Part shown: one piece after another, positions 46,462 through 59,520 of the stretch
Position numbering within the stretch: position 1 is the stretch's first letter
How the letters are laid out: every line of letters starts with the position of its first letter
Origin: Diphasiastrum complanatum
Lineage: Eukaryota; Streptophyta; Lycopodiopsida; Lycopodiales; Lycopodiaceae
Direction of reading: 5' to 3'
Length of the DNA: 64,000 bases
Assembly (NCBI GenBank): GCA_029204225.1
Contig: CM055092.1
Location: 15,584,715 to 15,648,714, forward strand
Program-made: the position numbers and the translations under genes
Notes under the pieces: model-generated
What the model saw: the letters and a program-made list of their open reading frames with translations, nothing else
What the model was told of the DNA's origin: nothing
Databases searched by the model: none

Positions 46462-49400
46462 ATCATTGCCAGGTGCCATATGGTCGATTTACAAGTTAGA
46501 GACAAATTAAATACAAGAGAAACTTCCAAACCAAACCACTTTCAGCTAATCATCAAAGACAATTAATTACAAATTTTCAAATTCATAAGGTACATAACAT
46601 AATTTGTTGCTCATCCTCTTGCTTATACTAAAGGAGTTTCAAAGAAATTGAAGAAATGTTATTAGATTTTATTCTACGAAACAAGGATAATCAAAATTAT
46701 TATTTTTCTGCAAATGCAAGGTAGGACAAGAATTGTATTTTTTTTATTTTCTGAATACAATAAAAGTTTGCTGTAAATCTTACAAGGACATTCATACAAC
46801 TTGAAATTCTAGACTTCAAAACATGCATGTACTATGCAAAAAGATCCGACATAACAAAGCTTTCTGCAAGGACAAATTGTCTTTCTAAGTTATTCACATT
46901 TTCTTAAAATTTGGAAGCAAGATTTTGGTCTATTGAAGACTCTCAAAAAAAATCCAAAAAGAAATATGTTCTCTTTGTGAACTTTTAAAATCTACTACAA
47001 CAACTTGCAAAGACTATTAATAAAAATCAATTGAGCAAAGTGATTTTGATTTGATTTTGATATTTTGAAATTAGTATGCTATTTTCTAAAATATTTTAAA
47101 ATAATAATAATCTTCTGTTGTAACTAATTTGATTTTTTTTCTGGTTAATGCCACAAAAGCCCTTCAAGTGCACAAAGAACAACAAACAGTTGAAAGACAA
47201 AAGCTTGTAAAATATTGAAAAAAATGTCTAGATTTCCGTCAAAGGTAATTGGACCTTGTCATTGACGGCATAAATAAATAAAAAAAATGCATTATTGTCT
47301 CATTTTGTCAAAGGGCCCAAAAATTTCAATGAGATCAATTTTAGTCAAATTCATTCGGTTTGAGGAGAATGAGCAGTTGGTTACAATGACTATTGGCCAA
47401 TTTCTACCTCCCTTAGTATTTGAATTTGAAAAATAGTAAAAAATATCCCTTTGTTCACTAACTTGACTTTTAGGCCCCTAAACCATTTAATTCCCACAAA
47501 TAACCTAAAAGTCACTTTTATTGCTATTTATCAATGAAATCAGAATGTGAGTATTGGGTTGAACTTACACATGCATGGTGCCAAATCCCTTACACTTATT
47601 CTAGTTGATCTACACCTATCAGATCTATGTACATGGTATGGTGTACTACCAAGCTTCAACAAAGAAAAATATTCATTATCACTCATTAAATAATAGATCT
47701 TTAGATGAATTCAATCAAAAAATGCATGTCGCTAAAGTTTAGATGATGAATGCGAATTATTAATAGATAGTAGAGCATAAACATCATAAAATTTAATCTT
47801 GAAAAATTACTACCCCTTATTACCAAAAGTCTAGAGAAGCTTCAACTTTGGAATTCTCTACGATCTCTTCAAAAAATCCAATAAAGTCAATTACTAAAAT
47901 AGTGCAAACCATAGAAATTCATTGGTTATATATGCAACCATGTTAACTCTTGCCATTTTGTGTTTATGTAGCCATGAAATTCCATAATGTGCACATATGT
48001 GTTAGGACTGCGATCCATGAAATACTTAAGTTGTAAGAATGTGGATTGAAATAGTCAACAAAATTTGTGATAATTCCCAACTTTAATAGACAATTATTTT
48101 ACCTTGTCTATCTGACCTTGCTTATATATTTGAGTTTAAATAATGATTGGTATAGTTATAGAAATCCTCGACAAGGATTTACATCTCCTTCATAAACCAC
48201 AATAGTCTCTTGCTCCAAGTTTTTGTGCATTTCACATGATACTAGATTGATTATCATACTTCATGATGGATTTTAGAGGTTTCCAACTTCTATCACAACT
48301 TTCAAAACATGGATTGATCTCTTAATGTTTCTCAGTTTTCTATGGTTGTCTTTCATATACCTTTGCACACTATCTCTTGTCATTGGAAAGACCCTTACGT
48401 ATGTGTGCCATCTTTCATGGCTACTTTTTAGACCCTCCGCACCAATCTAAACCCCTGTCAAAGCTCTTCACACTATTACTTCAACACTTCTTTCTAGTGC
48501 TACTTGTCAAATTTGTCACTTTTTTGTTGTAATGACATTGTGCTTTTTCTACACTTTTAATTTCTTTCAATGGAAGACCTTCACAAGGCAATGATGAGTT
48601 TCCTTCACCTTTGGAATTTTCAAACTTGTTTTAATTGACCTCACTTCTTATGTATCCCGATTTTTAAGCCTTCAATGCTTGGCAAAGGCGAAGAAACCTA
48701 TATCCCTCATTTGAACAAAGGCCCACGGCCCAATCAAATGCCAAAACTACACACATAGTTCACCCAAGAACTAGTGATGCTCCAATCCCTAGAGTTCAAA
48801 GTGAGAACCCCACCCTTAGAAGCTTGAGCAAGAGAAGTACCATTATATATAGACAAGATAAAAATTAATGAACAACCTGCACCCATGCCCAACTATATCA
48901 TCTCCCTTGCACCACTTACAATACACTTAGTTTTTGAGAAACCAATACTTACGTAGAGTCTCTTGAAATACAAACAACAATGAGCTCCCAAGTAATGAAG
49001 TATTCCAACATGCATTTCAAATCCAAGTTTGAACCTAAGGAAGTTGGCCTTTTAACATGCACAAGCACTAACGAGAACTACATCACAGTTAATGAATTGG
49101 TGGGCCTTAACACAACTAAAAAATCAAGCCTTACATGTGAAGGACTTCAAGATGAAAAGTCCCTTGAGAAACTAGGTTTCCAACAAACATCATACAAGTT
49201 CTAATCAAGCCCCGTACATCCGCATAACAAAAACTTGGAAGTGTGCTCAAGTCCAAAGCGCCATACTTCGTAAGCTAAAATAGCTACCATTCAAAGCTTA
49301 CCCCTTCGCTAATATATCCTTGAAAGTTTCAACATTGATTGGCTAATGCAAAGTGCTTGCCATTTTACATCTCAATCGAGTAATTTTAAGATACATCATT

Positions 49401-50407
49401 CATAGAACTACAATCATAATACAACAGAACGTGCACAATGATGGTCAATCCATGAAAGTAATGAATCTTTTCAATTACCGCAAAATTGACCACACCAGTA
49501 TGAAAGGGCCTACCAAAATCTTCTACAAGCTTGTAATTGAGATTAATGGCAATTTAAAATCAAGGCCCAAACACTTGCGTGTTGGAATTTCATGAATGCC
49601 CTTCACATTAGAGGATCTTCCAAACTTTCAAGCTCTAATACTGAAGAAATGGAGGAAATCACCAAAGGAGAGCAAGGCATTCATACAAGGCCTAGAGAGA
49701 GGATTGGATAGATGACAGAAAAAGAAAACCATGAAAACATTTAGAAATGTTGACCAACATGATTACTAAAAACTATCATGAACCAATCAAACCTTTACCT
49801 ATGTCACTTGATTGATTGGCCTGTGGCACCTCCAGCCTAGGGAATAATAAATGTGATTTCTCAAAAATAAACACATGCCTCAATATCCGTAGGGGCAGGT
49901 CCAGATATGGTTCCAACATCACTTGACCTGCCAGTCAAATATTATTGCAAAAACCCGAGGGAATGCCCTACAAATATTGAAGGAAAAGGCAACCCAAATT
50001 GAAGTGGAATGTGTCCCAATCAAGAGCAATATCCAATGATCATCATATGTGAACAAGCATTAGAATTCTTGATGGTTCAGAATTCAGATTTCAAAACTAG
50101 GGAAGGTACTTACATAACATGATCAACTTAGATCATGTCATTCAACAAAGGCATCAAGTGAGTAGTTTGGAAATATACTTTAGCTAGATGTAGTAACAGC
50201 AACTGCTTAGAAAGATTTGGCCAGTCAAGTGAGTCAACAAATTAGGAGTGGCTCAAAATGTTGTGCAAGTAATATGTGAGCCAAACATAATTGTGAATGG
50301 GAATGAAAGTAACGATTAAGAATGCATTCACAAACTCACAATTCTCCAATTCTTGAAAATCATAACTTGAAGGAAGGTTTATAAGTAAAATACAATGTTG
50401 TATGTTA

Positions 50408-50411
<4 letters not shown>
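46462..50411. other. Long AT-rich interval without recognised genes
   Basis: Only short frames without domains; no LTR, PBS or tRNA-like sequence was found by eye. Old repeat debris is likely. Confidence 0.45.

Positions 50412-50482
<71 letters not shown>
50412..50482. repeat. (TC)n microsatellite
   Basis: About 35 uninterrupted TC units. Confidence 0.97.
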
Positions 50483-50483
<1 letters not shown>

Positions 50484-50825
50484 AGCTGGAAAAACAGCAA
50501 ACATGATCAAATAAAAAAGTTATGTAACGTTTCTAACTTTAATTCATGGCTCTTCCTCACCCCCATTTTACAGAAACTCCACTAAAGGCATAGTTTTCAC
50601 AATTATGTGTGGCATAAAAAGTGATACTCACTCATCTTGCCTAATGACTAATCACATCCAATGATTCTAATTTCATATTGGAGCTTAAAAGTGAAGTGAA
50701 GAAATTTTCTTTTGACTTCCTATACAACACCATGCAATGGTGCAAAATGTGTTGTTTCAACCAGGTACTTCGGAATGACAAACACTACCTGCCAAAAACA
50801 AGATCTCTCTACATTCATTTTCACA

Positions 50826-51027
50826 GAATGCCAAATCAAATATCTCTTAGAACTATAATTATGAACAGTTGCAAATATACTTCCACATGTCTACAGGATT
50901 GCACACTCTCAGTACTAGTATTTGAGGAATGCCAAATCAAATATCTCTTAGTACTATAATTATGAACAGTTGCAAATATACTTCCACATGTCTACAGGAT
51001 TGCACACTCTCAGTACTAGTATTTGAG
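50826..51027. repeat. Tandem duplication, 101-bp unit
   Basis: Units 50826-50926 and 50927-51027 are identical except A/T in CTTAG(A/T)ACTAT; a third unit begins at 51028 and stops after about 9 bases. Confidence 0.95.
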
Positions 51028-51036
51028 GAATGCCAA

Positions 51037-51845
51037 AAATTGTCGTACCATATGCCACACAACATTGGTTCCATAAAAATACATGTACCTATACACAGTT
51101 CAATTTTCAATATTTACACCGGATCGGACTGCTCTGAAGTCTTACGCCTGCCATCCCAATATCAGTAACTACTTTCAGAGTTTTCATTGCTAGCACCTGA
51201 GTTCCACTCACTTGATGAAACTAAGTTGTAAGCCCCGGCAAAATAAGCTGTTGGATAATCTGGCAGTCCATGACTACATCTAAGCAATTCCAATGTTCTT
51301 CATGAAACGCTTCTCGTAGATTAGCTACTGCAGTCCAAATATTTATGGCTGCAATATTGTTACTAGGAAACATGTATTCCAAGTTCTTTGTGGAGGAAAA
51401 ACCATCTACCCAACTCCACCTCTTCAGGGAAACACCCTTTTAAAAGGTTCCCCCATAACCGAAGGCCTTTCCCTTGTTTGAAGGCCAGATTTGACCTTTT
51501 TTGGCACTTTCCAATAGTCTTAGCACCGTCATTTCAACATGGTCTTTCTCCTGTCTAACACACACAACTCTCTCCTGTTTCTCGCTCTCCCACATAAACT
51601 TTCTCATTCCACCATAATTCAACCTAACTTGTAACTTTCAGTAGTTTATGTTTATTATGACATGGTAGCATTTCCCACGTGAGAAACAATTTGCAGACAA
51701 TGCCAACACAATAAGAAATAGATTGGAAACACCAACAGCTTCCTCCATTCAAGGTGTCTACTAATAACATTCGGTACCTAGATTTGAGCAAATCTCAGAA
51801 TTACAGTATGCATTGGCTCTACATTGCTGGCTAATATTTTTTGAA
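51037..51845. other. Interval with possible minus-strand coding remnants
   Basis: Minus-strand frames ending at about 51166 (DYPTAYFAGAYNLVSSSEWN then a stop) and at 51440-51622 look protein-like, but no splice chain or family could be established. Confidence 0.25.
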
Positions 51846-52061
51846 GTTGGCAGTTGCTAATTAGATTCCTACAAGGTGGCATGTTGGTTGATGGCTCCTT
51901 CCCCACCTCAGATCTGGAGTTTGATTCCACTCAGGTGTGCCTGGACATACAAAGTTGGCAGTTGCTAATTAGATTCCTACAAGGTGGCATGTTGGTTGAT
52001 GGCTCCTTTCCTCACCTCAGATCTGGAGTTTGATTCCACTCAGATGTGCCTAGACATACAA
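51846..52061. repeat. Tandem duplication, 108-bp unit
   Basis: Units 51846-51953 and 51954-52061, both starting GTTGGCAGTTGCTAATTAG, differ at only a few bases. Confidence 0.95.
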
Positions 52062-52551
52062 GATATTAAAAGGTAGCATAATCAGCAGAAAACCATGCGA
52101 ATCCATGGTGGTTATTGCACATGGTCCAGCAGAAGAATGTTGCTTGAAGGTCAGGACTATTGAAAGCCCACGGTGTTTCAGGATAGTTGTGGAAATAAAG
52201 CCAAAAAATATTCCTGTTTCAACAAGAATATTCCAACCTCCAGCTCAAGGACTCATCATGTCATGACAGATGCTGATATGTTTCAGTGAGCAAAACTAGA
52301 CTTTTGTAGAGGGGCATGCTCCAAGTAAATGAGCATATCTTCACAAGCAATGAGATTTCATCGTGAAGATGTAACAAAATGATTACAATACTGACAAAGA
52401 TTTGTTATACAGCTTTTACAACTGAATCAGCGTATGTGGACTATATCAGTTCATATCAAAATATACCCTTCTTATGCAAAACAGCATAAGCATCAATATC
52501 TAACAAGAAATACTTAATTCAGGAGAATGGGACCTCCCGCCACAAAACTTC
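52062..52551 (-). other. 3' flank of the reticulon-like gene
   Basis: This is the expected 3' untranslated and downstream region on the minus strand. No further gene was recognised. Confidence 0.5.
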
Positions 52552-54885
52552 CTACTGTAGCTTCTTTTGCTTTTGCCCAACTCGTGGAATCTTACTCAAA
52601 ACGAGCTCATCAAACTTCACATAATACTTCTTTGCCTCCTTGATAAGAATTTGAAGGTATTTTTCGATTTCATTTTCATACTTCTCATACAGGACAGGGA
52701 GTGTATGTGCAGCAACAAACCCTGAGAGAACAAAAGTTGAGAGAAATTACATCATGATTTTGACCTTATTCCTTAACAGGTTTGGAACTGTAATGGATGA
52801 CCAACTAACAATGCCAGACATTTGTAAGCCCCATTCAGAATGTACTCTAGTGCAATATTGAATAACGTACTAGAGACTTCAAGTTACTACAAAAAGTTTG
52901 AATGAGCCTCTAGGGGTCAACCTAATGTGAGGAAAGCCAAACAGCCAAGAATTATCAAAATTGTTCATAAAAGCGTTGCTTCGTTTAACCTGAACACCAA
53001 TGCGAATGTGTCAATGACTTTGGCAATCCAAGAAGCTACGAACACACACATCATTAAACTGCTGAAAGCTCAAAAGCCAGAAACAACCTACTTGATAACC
53101 AATATTTAACACTCTTACCAATATAAACAAATGTCAGAAAGCTGAACCATCCACCAATTGTTGATAGGACCCATAGGATAACGACCATCTGCAGCATAAA
53201 AGAAGAAGCTCATTATAGAGCCCATAGTATGATGACCACCAGGAACATAATAGGCCAAGCTTACCTATGAGCTCTTTTTAGAAAAGGAAGGGCGTAAGTG
53301 CATATGTATATGGAGCAAACCTTAAGGAACACTCTGAAGTCTTTCCCAATAGCAACATCATGTGCCAAGACAAGAGCTTTATTGATTTCAACACGCAAAG
53401 TATCAGCTGATTGATAAACTATATCCTCCGAAAGCTCAAGCTCTGGGATAGAAGGCGGGGGCCTGTGGCAAGATAAGATTACATAGTGTTTTGGTATCAC
53501 TTCTGTGACATAAACAGAATTTTGCAGCACTTTAACAGCAGCCTTGAAGAAAAATTGCATTCTTAAGAAAAGTTTGACCACAAGGGCATCAAAGAAACAG
53601 AAAAAACCAGCAAGATAGCTTGCTTAGTAAGCAATACCTGTTTAACATAGACGCCGCATTTGCCCACAGGAACAGAATTACAATCAGGAAAAGAAGCACA
53701 TTGGAGACTATCGAAAGCAAGGTGTAGCCAGACCACTGAAACAGAAAGTAAGCTACCGAGACGGTTGCAAGAAGACCTACGGTTGTATTCCTTTTCCTCC
53801 AAAGGAATGCGTCTGCAGCTGCATACAGTCATCTCATGCACATGCACATGCACATTCACATTAGACTCTCAAACTAAAAAGAATATTCATCTATCTTCCC
53901 AAAGAAATAAACAGGTACTTTACTGTCCATTTTGGCCACATTGCAAATTAGCAAGGACAAAAGGCAACAAATACATATTTCACACTCATGCTTATGTTCA
54001 TTAATAACTCATGAAACCTATTAAATGCATTTCAGGTCAAGGGCAGAACAGAAGAGATAAGCTTATATGAAGGATATCAAAGAAAACTCTTGAATAGTCC
54101 AGTCCATGCTCAAAAGCCAGCATCCCTATGTTTTTCGTTCTATCTAAATCTAAGACTATTTCCAGTTGCTCGGTTTTTACTTTTGGTACAGCTGGTTTTC
54201 AGAATTTTAACTTAACGGCATTATTTTATTGTACTGCTTCACCTGTTCATTTTTTGTTCTCTAGGTTTTTAGGAGGCTACGTGATAGGTTCTTTTATGTG
54301 CAATATTGTAAACTGGTACATGGGCGTGTATTGTCCTCCTGTATGCCTAAAGATACCCATGGATTTGTGTCGAAACGTGCATTTTTGCAAATATGCTATT
54401 TTGTGGCTGCTTATAGCATAGAGTAGTCCAGGGGATCTTAGCGAGCATACATCAGATTTTAATGAGTATTGGCTTTATGTAATCAGTTTTTTGATTGCAT
54501 ATAAGATTGTCACTGGTTCTCCATTGAGTCTGATCAGCATATTGAGATTCTTTTATAGTCACATCAGTGTTCTTGTATTGTTCTGCTTTTAACAAACTTT
54601 GATCGCGTAACACTTCGCGTAGGCTATTATGGAAAAAATCACCGACAGAGAGTGAATGGAACTTAATGAAAAGCAGCTCGTAACTAGCATTTGCTAAGAA
54701 AAGCTAGCAGTCCTACTTTTGCCGCCACCGAGAATCTCATGAACCGATCTCTGCCGATTGAAAAGGCGTGAAGAGTACGCCTGTGCTGCTGCAGAGGAAT
54801 GAGTGGATGCAGGAAGATTCTCAAGAGTCTCCAGCACAGAGTTCACAGTCGCTGATACGCTATCATGGTCGGTCATGCCCACCAT
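52552..54885 (-). CDS. RTNLB: Reticulon-like protein B (five coding exons)
   Basis: Reticulons shape tubular endoplasmic reticulum by wedging two membrane hairpins into the outer leaflet. Minus-strand coding exons are 54717-54885, 53638-53818, 53321-53462, 53119-53188 and 52552-52721. All introns are GT-AG, phases are consistent, total 732 bases, 243 residues, no stop. The N-terminus is short and acidic/serine-rich and ends RSVHEILGGGKTADAFLWRK, the plant reticulon signature. Hairpin 1 lies in exon 2 (LLATVSVAYFLFQW ... VILFLWANAA). A loop (PPPSIPELELSEDIV, LRVEINKALVLAHDVA) is in exon 3. Hairpin 2 spans exons 4-5 (VVILWVLSTIGGWFSFLTFV). The tail is LPVLYEKYE ... KFDELVLSKIPR. The length is normal for the plant family. 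I chose the ATG at 54885 because an acceptor CAG lies at 54888-54890 just upstream. Confidence 0.95.
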
Positions 54886-54887
54886 AT

Positions 54888-55154
54888 CTGAAAGTGCAAC
54901 AGCTACAAACCCTAACAAACCCTCAGACTACCAGAGCACATGCTACAAACTTCATTTCCCTTGCAAAAATTACAGCACATGAAATGAACAATACTCAACG
55001 GCATAATGAACAACACGACTTACCAAAAATGAGCAGTAATGAACATAGTGAACAATAATGAGCAGCAAAGCGAACGACGCGACTTACCAGAAATCAACAA
55101 TAATAAACATCATAATGAAAAAAAAATGAACACTAAACGAACAACGCGACTTAC
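54888..55154 (-). other. Probable 5' UTR intron of the reticulon-like gene with repeated donor sites
   Basis: An acceptor TTTCAG ends at 54888, three bases before the ATG context. Upstream, near-perfect donors TG|GTAAGT begin introns at 55154, 55087 and 55023, in tandem units of 67 and 64 bases, each within TTCATTTCTG|GTAAGTCGCG-like sequence. A fourth, weaker CTG|GTACGC is at 55215. The intron is predicted, not shown. Confidence 0.5.
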
Positions 55155-55218
55155 CAGAAATGAACAATAATGAACAGCACAACAAAAAACACGGCTCCAC
55201 AGAGATAAAGCGTACCAG
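55017..55218. repeat. Tandem repeat, 61-67 bp units, upstream of the reticulon gene
   Basis: Units share GCGACTTACCAGAAAT followed by AACAATAATGAACA-type sequence at about 55015, 55079, 55146 and, degenerate, 55210. Confidence 0.75.
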
Positions 55219-56575
55219 AAAGGAAATAGCGCTTCTGGTGCACTCCAAGAAAGTTTTCCCAGGTAAAGCGATGGATTATCTGAAAGCCTTCGAAAACTAG
55301 AATAATAAGCTGCAAGTCTCAAAGGTAGAAAAGCACGGCATATTTTGTATTTTTCAAGTTATTTGAAATTTATCATTACAAAAAATACAAAAAATGGACG
55401 TCATTCTAATTTTCTTTTTAAAGAGGATGAATCGACCGCCCGACGGTCGCATCATCGCGTCTCTCAGCTTGCCCACATGAGGCTATTTTGAGCTTAATTC
55501 CTAGATGTGTGCCGGGAACTAGTTGCCTCACTCAGCCAGTTCCTAGCTCTGCAAAAAAGCACATCTTGGCAGTCATGCTACAGCCAAGAATTGGAGTGCT
55601 ACGAGTTGGCGCACAAATTTGCCCCGTGTGAGCAAAAGCCAGTTTTTGGCACCAGTCCCTGGCTATCCAAGAACTGGATTGTTCATGAAAGGGATTGCCA
55701 ACATTAGCTGGTAAATCTATAAATTGTTTTCTTCTTTTCCATCCATAAATTGTTTTGTTCTTTTCCATCCATGAGTCACTGAACACATGCCTAGTGGTTT
55801 TTCAACACCAAACTTATATGTACGGAGGAAAAAAAAAGATTTGAAATCAATCAATGACAAAGTGAAGGCTAGTTATAGCTTTCTTTGATTTAAATTATCA
55901 TCAAGTTGCTTAAAAGAAGGTTTAGAAGCACATTCTCAATCATATTGCTGATTATATTTTTGGTACCAATGAGGTTGTACCTCATTTGGCTAATCCACTC
56001 TTATTTTGGCTAATCCACAATCTACCGAATGTGTGGTTATTGTTTGCAAGTAGTGACTGTGAAATTTTCTTGACTAGTGACTACCTAGATCACTGATTAT
56101 TGAATTTTTCAGCCTATATCATTTTTTCCATCCATGCAAAAGTATCATTTTTTGTGTATATTATCAAGGTAAGATTTCTCTTCTTCTATTTGATGGTTTT
56201 TTGAAATGCTACAAATTGTTAAGTTTAGAACACATGGTATTCCACATTTAGGGACCTTAAATGAAAGCATTTACATTTTTTAGGGTGCATAAATATTATC
56301 AAGTAAAGTTTAGCATTATTGTATTCTGTATATGCCATATATGCTTATTTTTCTAAGATTTTGCAAAATTTTGAATGTATTACATTTGCATATGTGTCCA
56401 TGCTCAGTTTGTGTATGTATTATCTAGGATAATGGATTGTATGAGTTCATTATTAAGATGTACTTTACATTCTCCATATCTCCTTCCCCTCCCAATATAT
56501 GTTGACATTAATATTATCACATAAACATACATTCTATGGGTGCTTATTCTTGTTAAAAAACAATGTTGCATGTCA
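55219..56575. other. Intergenic region, probable promoter side of the reticulon gene, then unassigned DNA
   Basis: The part up to about 55560 would hold the transcription start and promoter; I could not pick a convincing TATA box. The rest is AT-rich with no recognised feature. Confidence 0.35.
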
Positions 56576-56941
56576 TGTACTTCTAGTACATCAGTGTTTA
56601 TCAATGCCTTAAAATATCCATTGTAAGCTTTGTAGGCCCAAAAGGAGCTATTCGCCTTAAGAACAAGGCGGTTCCCTCTTTAGGCCCTTCAAAGTAATTA
56701 ATAAGGATGATAGGCCACTAAGGGCCCAATGTAGGCTAAATAATACTTAGGGCTAACTATCATTCAAGATAGTTATGTTTAGTTAAGTTAGGGGACTTGT
56801 CTTATAAGTAGACAAGAGACATCACTTTTTGGAATCTTTTGGCTCATTTGCAATTGAGAGAACTGGGAGCTTCATCTCCTCTTCCTCCTTTGTGAATGTG
56901 AGCCTTGGGATCTTCATCTTGCTAGCTCTCATGTGCCCCAT
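56576..56941 (+). repeat. Chromovirus LTR fragment
   Basis: TGTACTTCTAGTACATCAG onward matches 20881-21248, including TTTAGTTAAGTTAGGGGACTT. It ends at GTGCCCCATC where a TG/CG microsatellite starts; no internal element sequence is attached, so it is a truncated solo LTR. Confidence 0.85.
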
Positions 56942-56976
56942 CGTGTGTGTGTGTGTGCGCGCACGCACGCGCGCAT
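56942..56976. repeat. Alternating purine-pyrimidine run (TG)n-(CG/CA)n
   Basis: GTGTGTGTGTGTGCGCGCAC continues as CGCACGCGCGC, a sequence type able to adopt Z-DNA. Confidence 0.85.
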
Positions 56977-58013
56977 TAGGATTTTGGCTTTAGAAATTAG
57001 GCATAAGACATTAGACATTAGGGCTAGGCTTTAGACATTACTCATTAGGGTTAGGCTATGTTACCCCAAAACCTTTACCTCCCTCCCTCTCACCTAAACC
57101 TGTTTCTTGTATGTTCCCCCTCTCCATAAAACCAATACATGCAACCGCGTCTCTCACTACAGCTCTAGAATATAGACTGCATCCCTATATCTAATTAAAA
57201 ATATTGCCGATCATACACATTACAGAACAGAGCATTGCAAAAATCGCTTTTATCATCAGAATTGAATCTACAATATTTTCTTGAGCATTGTCTGTCTCTC
57301 AGACCAGCGCATTGGCGCAAGGGCGATGTTCTCTCTCATGAATAATATGACTAGCTACTGCTAATCTGTAAACTCACTCTCGAGCTATTTCAAACCTTTT
57401 ACAGTTCTGTATGTGTAACAGTATCAGTCTGTATCTATGATCTGTATTTTTCTGTATCTTTAGTTGATTTTTTTATGTGATCAATCCAGGGAACTGATTA
57501 AGTTAAAGCTCTAATCAAAAGAAATGCATTAGGCTTAATCAAAACTGATTCTAGTTTCCTCTCATGGTCCTCCGTGCATCAGCCGCTTTCTGCCCGTTAC
57601 TGCACGCTGCAGACCTTCACATTTTGCTAAAAGACACCTTCGTGAGTTCAAAGGCACCTTCGCATTTTCCGAAAGGCATTTGGAGACCGTGTTGCATTTT
57701 TACCGAAGGGCGAATAATGCGACAAACTCGAAGGTAGACTGAAAAACATTTTCTAAGACATTTGTAAGATAGTGTCGCATTTTCCAAAATGCAAAAAATG
57801 CAACAGTGTCGGGAGAGTTGGCCAGAATTATTTTCTAAGTGTTTTTGACTTAGTGCTGCATTTTTCTCATGACCAAAAATTGCGAACTGTGCGACGAAAT
57901 AGTTCAAAAATGCAAACTGTGCGAAACATAGTTCAAAATATCGTAGTTAGAAAAGAAAAGAAAAAAAGCAAGAAAAAACTAAGAAAAATGCTAAGGATTT
58001 GAAAGATAAAAAC
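56977..58013. other. Unassigned interval
   Basis: It contains many short ATTAGG/GCATTTT words and a small inverted repeat GCATTTTCCAAAATGC near 57777, but no gene was recognised. Confidence 0.4.
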
Positions 58014-58190
58014 TCTTAGTTTCTTCAGAACAGCTCCTAAATCAATTATGTCAAATTCCTTTGACAGATCACTCTTAGTAGTGAGTAGAAGAGAAGTGTC
58101 GTTAGACAAAATAAATGCATCATCTACGTAAAGAGCTATGTGAACTGAATGGACACCGATATGCTTGGAATAAACAGTATAGTTAGCTGA
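58014..58190 (-). pseudogene. Copia RT fragment
   Basis: One uninterrupted minus frame of about 58 codons reads SKHIGVHSVHIALYVDDAFI then LSNDTSLLLTTKSDLSKEFD. The YVDD catalytic motif is intact (58119-58130). It is cut on its upstream side by the LTR starting at 58201, so it is the target of that later insertion. Confidence 0.8.
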
Positions 58191-58200
58191 ATTTTTGCAA

Positions 58201-59243
58201 TGTTGAATTATTCTCCTACTAATCGACTAATCGACATTTTAGTCTTCGTTCAACTCTTATCCAGACCTGTAGATTTCTTCGAGTTTTTGCACAATCCGCA
58301 TAACTACTCGGAAACGGCTCACAGTGTCAGCATTTTTGGTATTTTCGCCTTTCAAGATTTTCTCTCACTTCGGATTTTTCGAAATGTCAGATGCTTCAAA
58401 TGTTAAAGAAATAATGTTGGCGAAGACCTTCGTATTTTTCGCATGACAGTTTATGTTCATTTCTGCATAGTGACAGTTTACGTTCAAATCTACAGACAGA
58501 CTGTTTACAACCAAAGCCATCGACTTGCATTGATTAATCAACAAGTAGTTTCTGAGAAGTCCTAACTAGATGGATGCCAGCACATCACAGCCAACTGGAT
58601 GACGCTTTTGACGACCTAATTGCTTAGTATAAATAGCTATTCATATTTCTACATTTTAAGGATTGCATTGCATTGCATTGAAGCATGAAGGTCAATCATC
58701 ATGTATTGAATAGTTAACATTCTCTCTCTCAAGCATGCGAGCTTGAACACTCTTGAGAATTCTAGCTCAGTTCTTTAGAGTTGATTAGAGATTGCTATAG
58801 CACTTACTGCTTATCAGCATTGCGCTTAATTCAGATTTATATTTAGTGTTCAGAGATAGCTTAGAGTATGCGACTTTGATCCGCAACTTGTTGTGCTCAT
58901 TTATATCTGTTTCGTTTTCATACTGAATCAAAACTATCTTCTTATTGCGTTCAAGTTCGTATCAGAATGTATGCATTTCTATAATTCTTTATTTGTCTGA
59001 TAATTCAATGCTTAACATTTGGCTACGTAATCACTGTAGTACTAATGATTTCAAAGTTAGTTACTATAAGATCGAACGTGATTTCTATCACTATTGTTTT
59101 GCTCGAAATTGATAGGCGTAGTCATGCATAGAAAAAGAGGAAGATAGTTTATTCCACTACGCACGATAAGTTTTAATTCTTGTCGTTCGAATTCTTTTTA
59201 TTTGATTCTATTCTACCTATCTTTTACACACCTCTTTTCAACA
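58201..59243 (+). repeat. Copia family B 5' LTR
   Basis: It starts TGTTGAATTATTCTCC and ends TTTTCAACA before the PBS. TATAAATA is at 58628-58635. It shares blocks with 21560-22390 and, inverted, with 23812-24537, and is related to the element D LTRs. Confidence 0.85.
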
Positions 59244-59255
59244 TGGTATCAGAGC
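59244..59255 (+). promoter_or_regulatory. Primer-binding site, initiator-Met tRNA type
   Basis: TGGTATCAGAGC directly follows the LTR end. Confidence 0.92.
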
Positions 59256-59334
59256 GTTGATTCTTCAAGGCCTAATCATTATATCAGAGTGCAAGCTCTT
59301 ATACTTGATATATTTCGTGATATCAAATTCTTCA

Positions 59335-59520
59335 GTTTTTCATCAAGTTCAGACAATTCAAAGAGCATGTAGAAAATCAGATTGGTAAATGAATCAAAGC
59401 ACTGAGATCTGATAATGGAGGAGAATACATCTCCACCGAATTCAAAGAGTACTGCCTTAACAATGGCATTGAGCAACAATACATTACCTCCTATTTGCCT
59501 CAGTCAAATGGTCTTGCTGA
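59335..59520 (+). pseudogene. Copia family B integrase fragment
   Basis: It encodes IKALRSDNGGEYISTEFKEY and SYLPQSNGLA, the second catalytic Asp region of copia integrase, homologous to 23655-23811. Gag, protease and the first part of integrase are deleted between the PBS and this point. A copia C LTR interrupts it at 59521 inside the GLAE(R) motif. Confidence 0.85.

Noticed and set aside
56942-56976. End of the LTR at 56576
   Set aside because: Similarity to 20881-21248 stops before a microsatellite, so this is a break and not a true LTR end.
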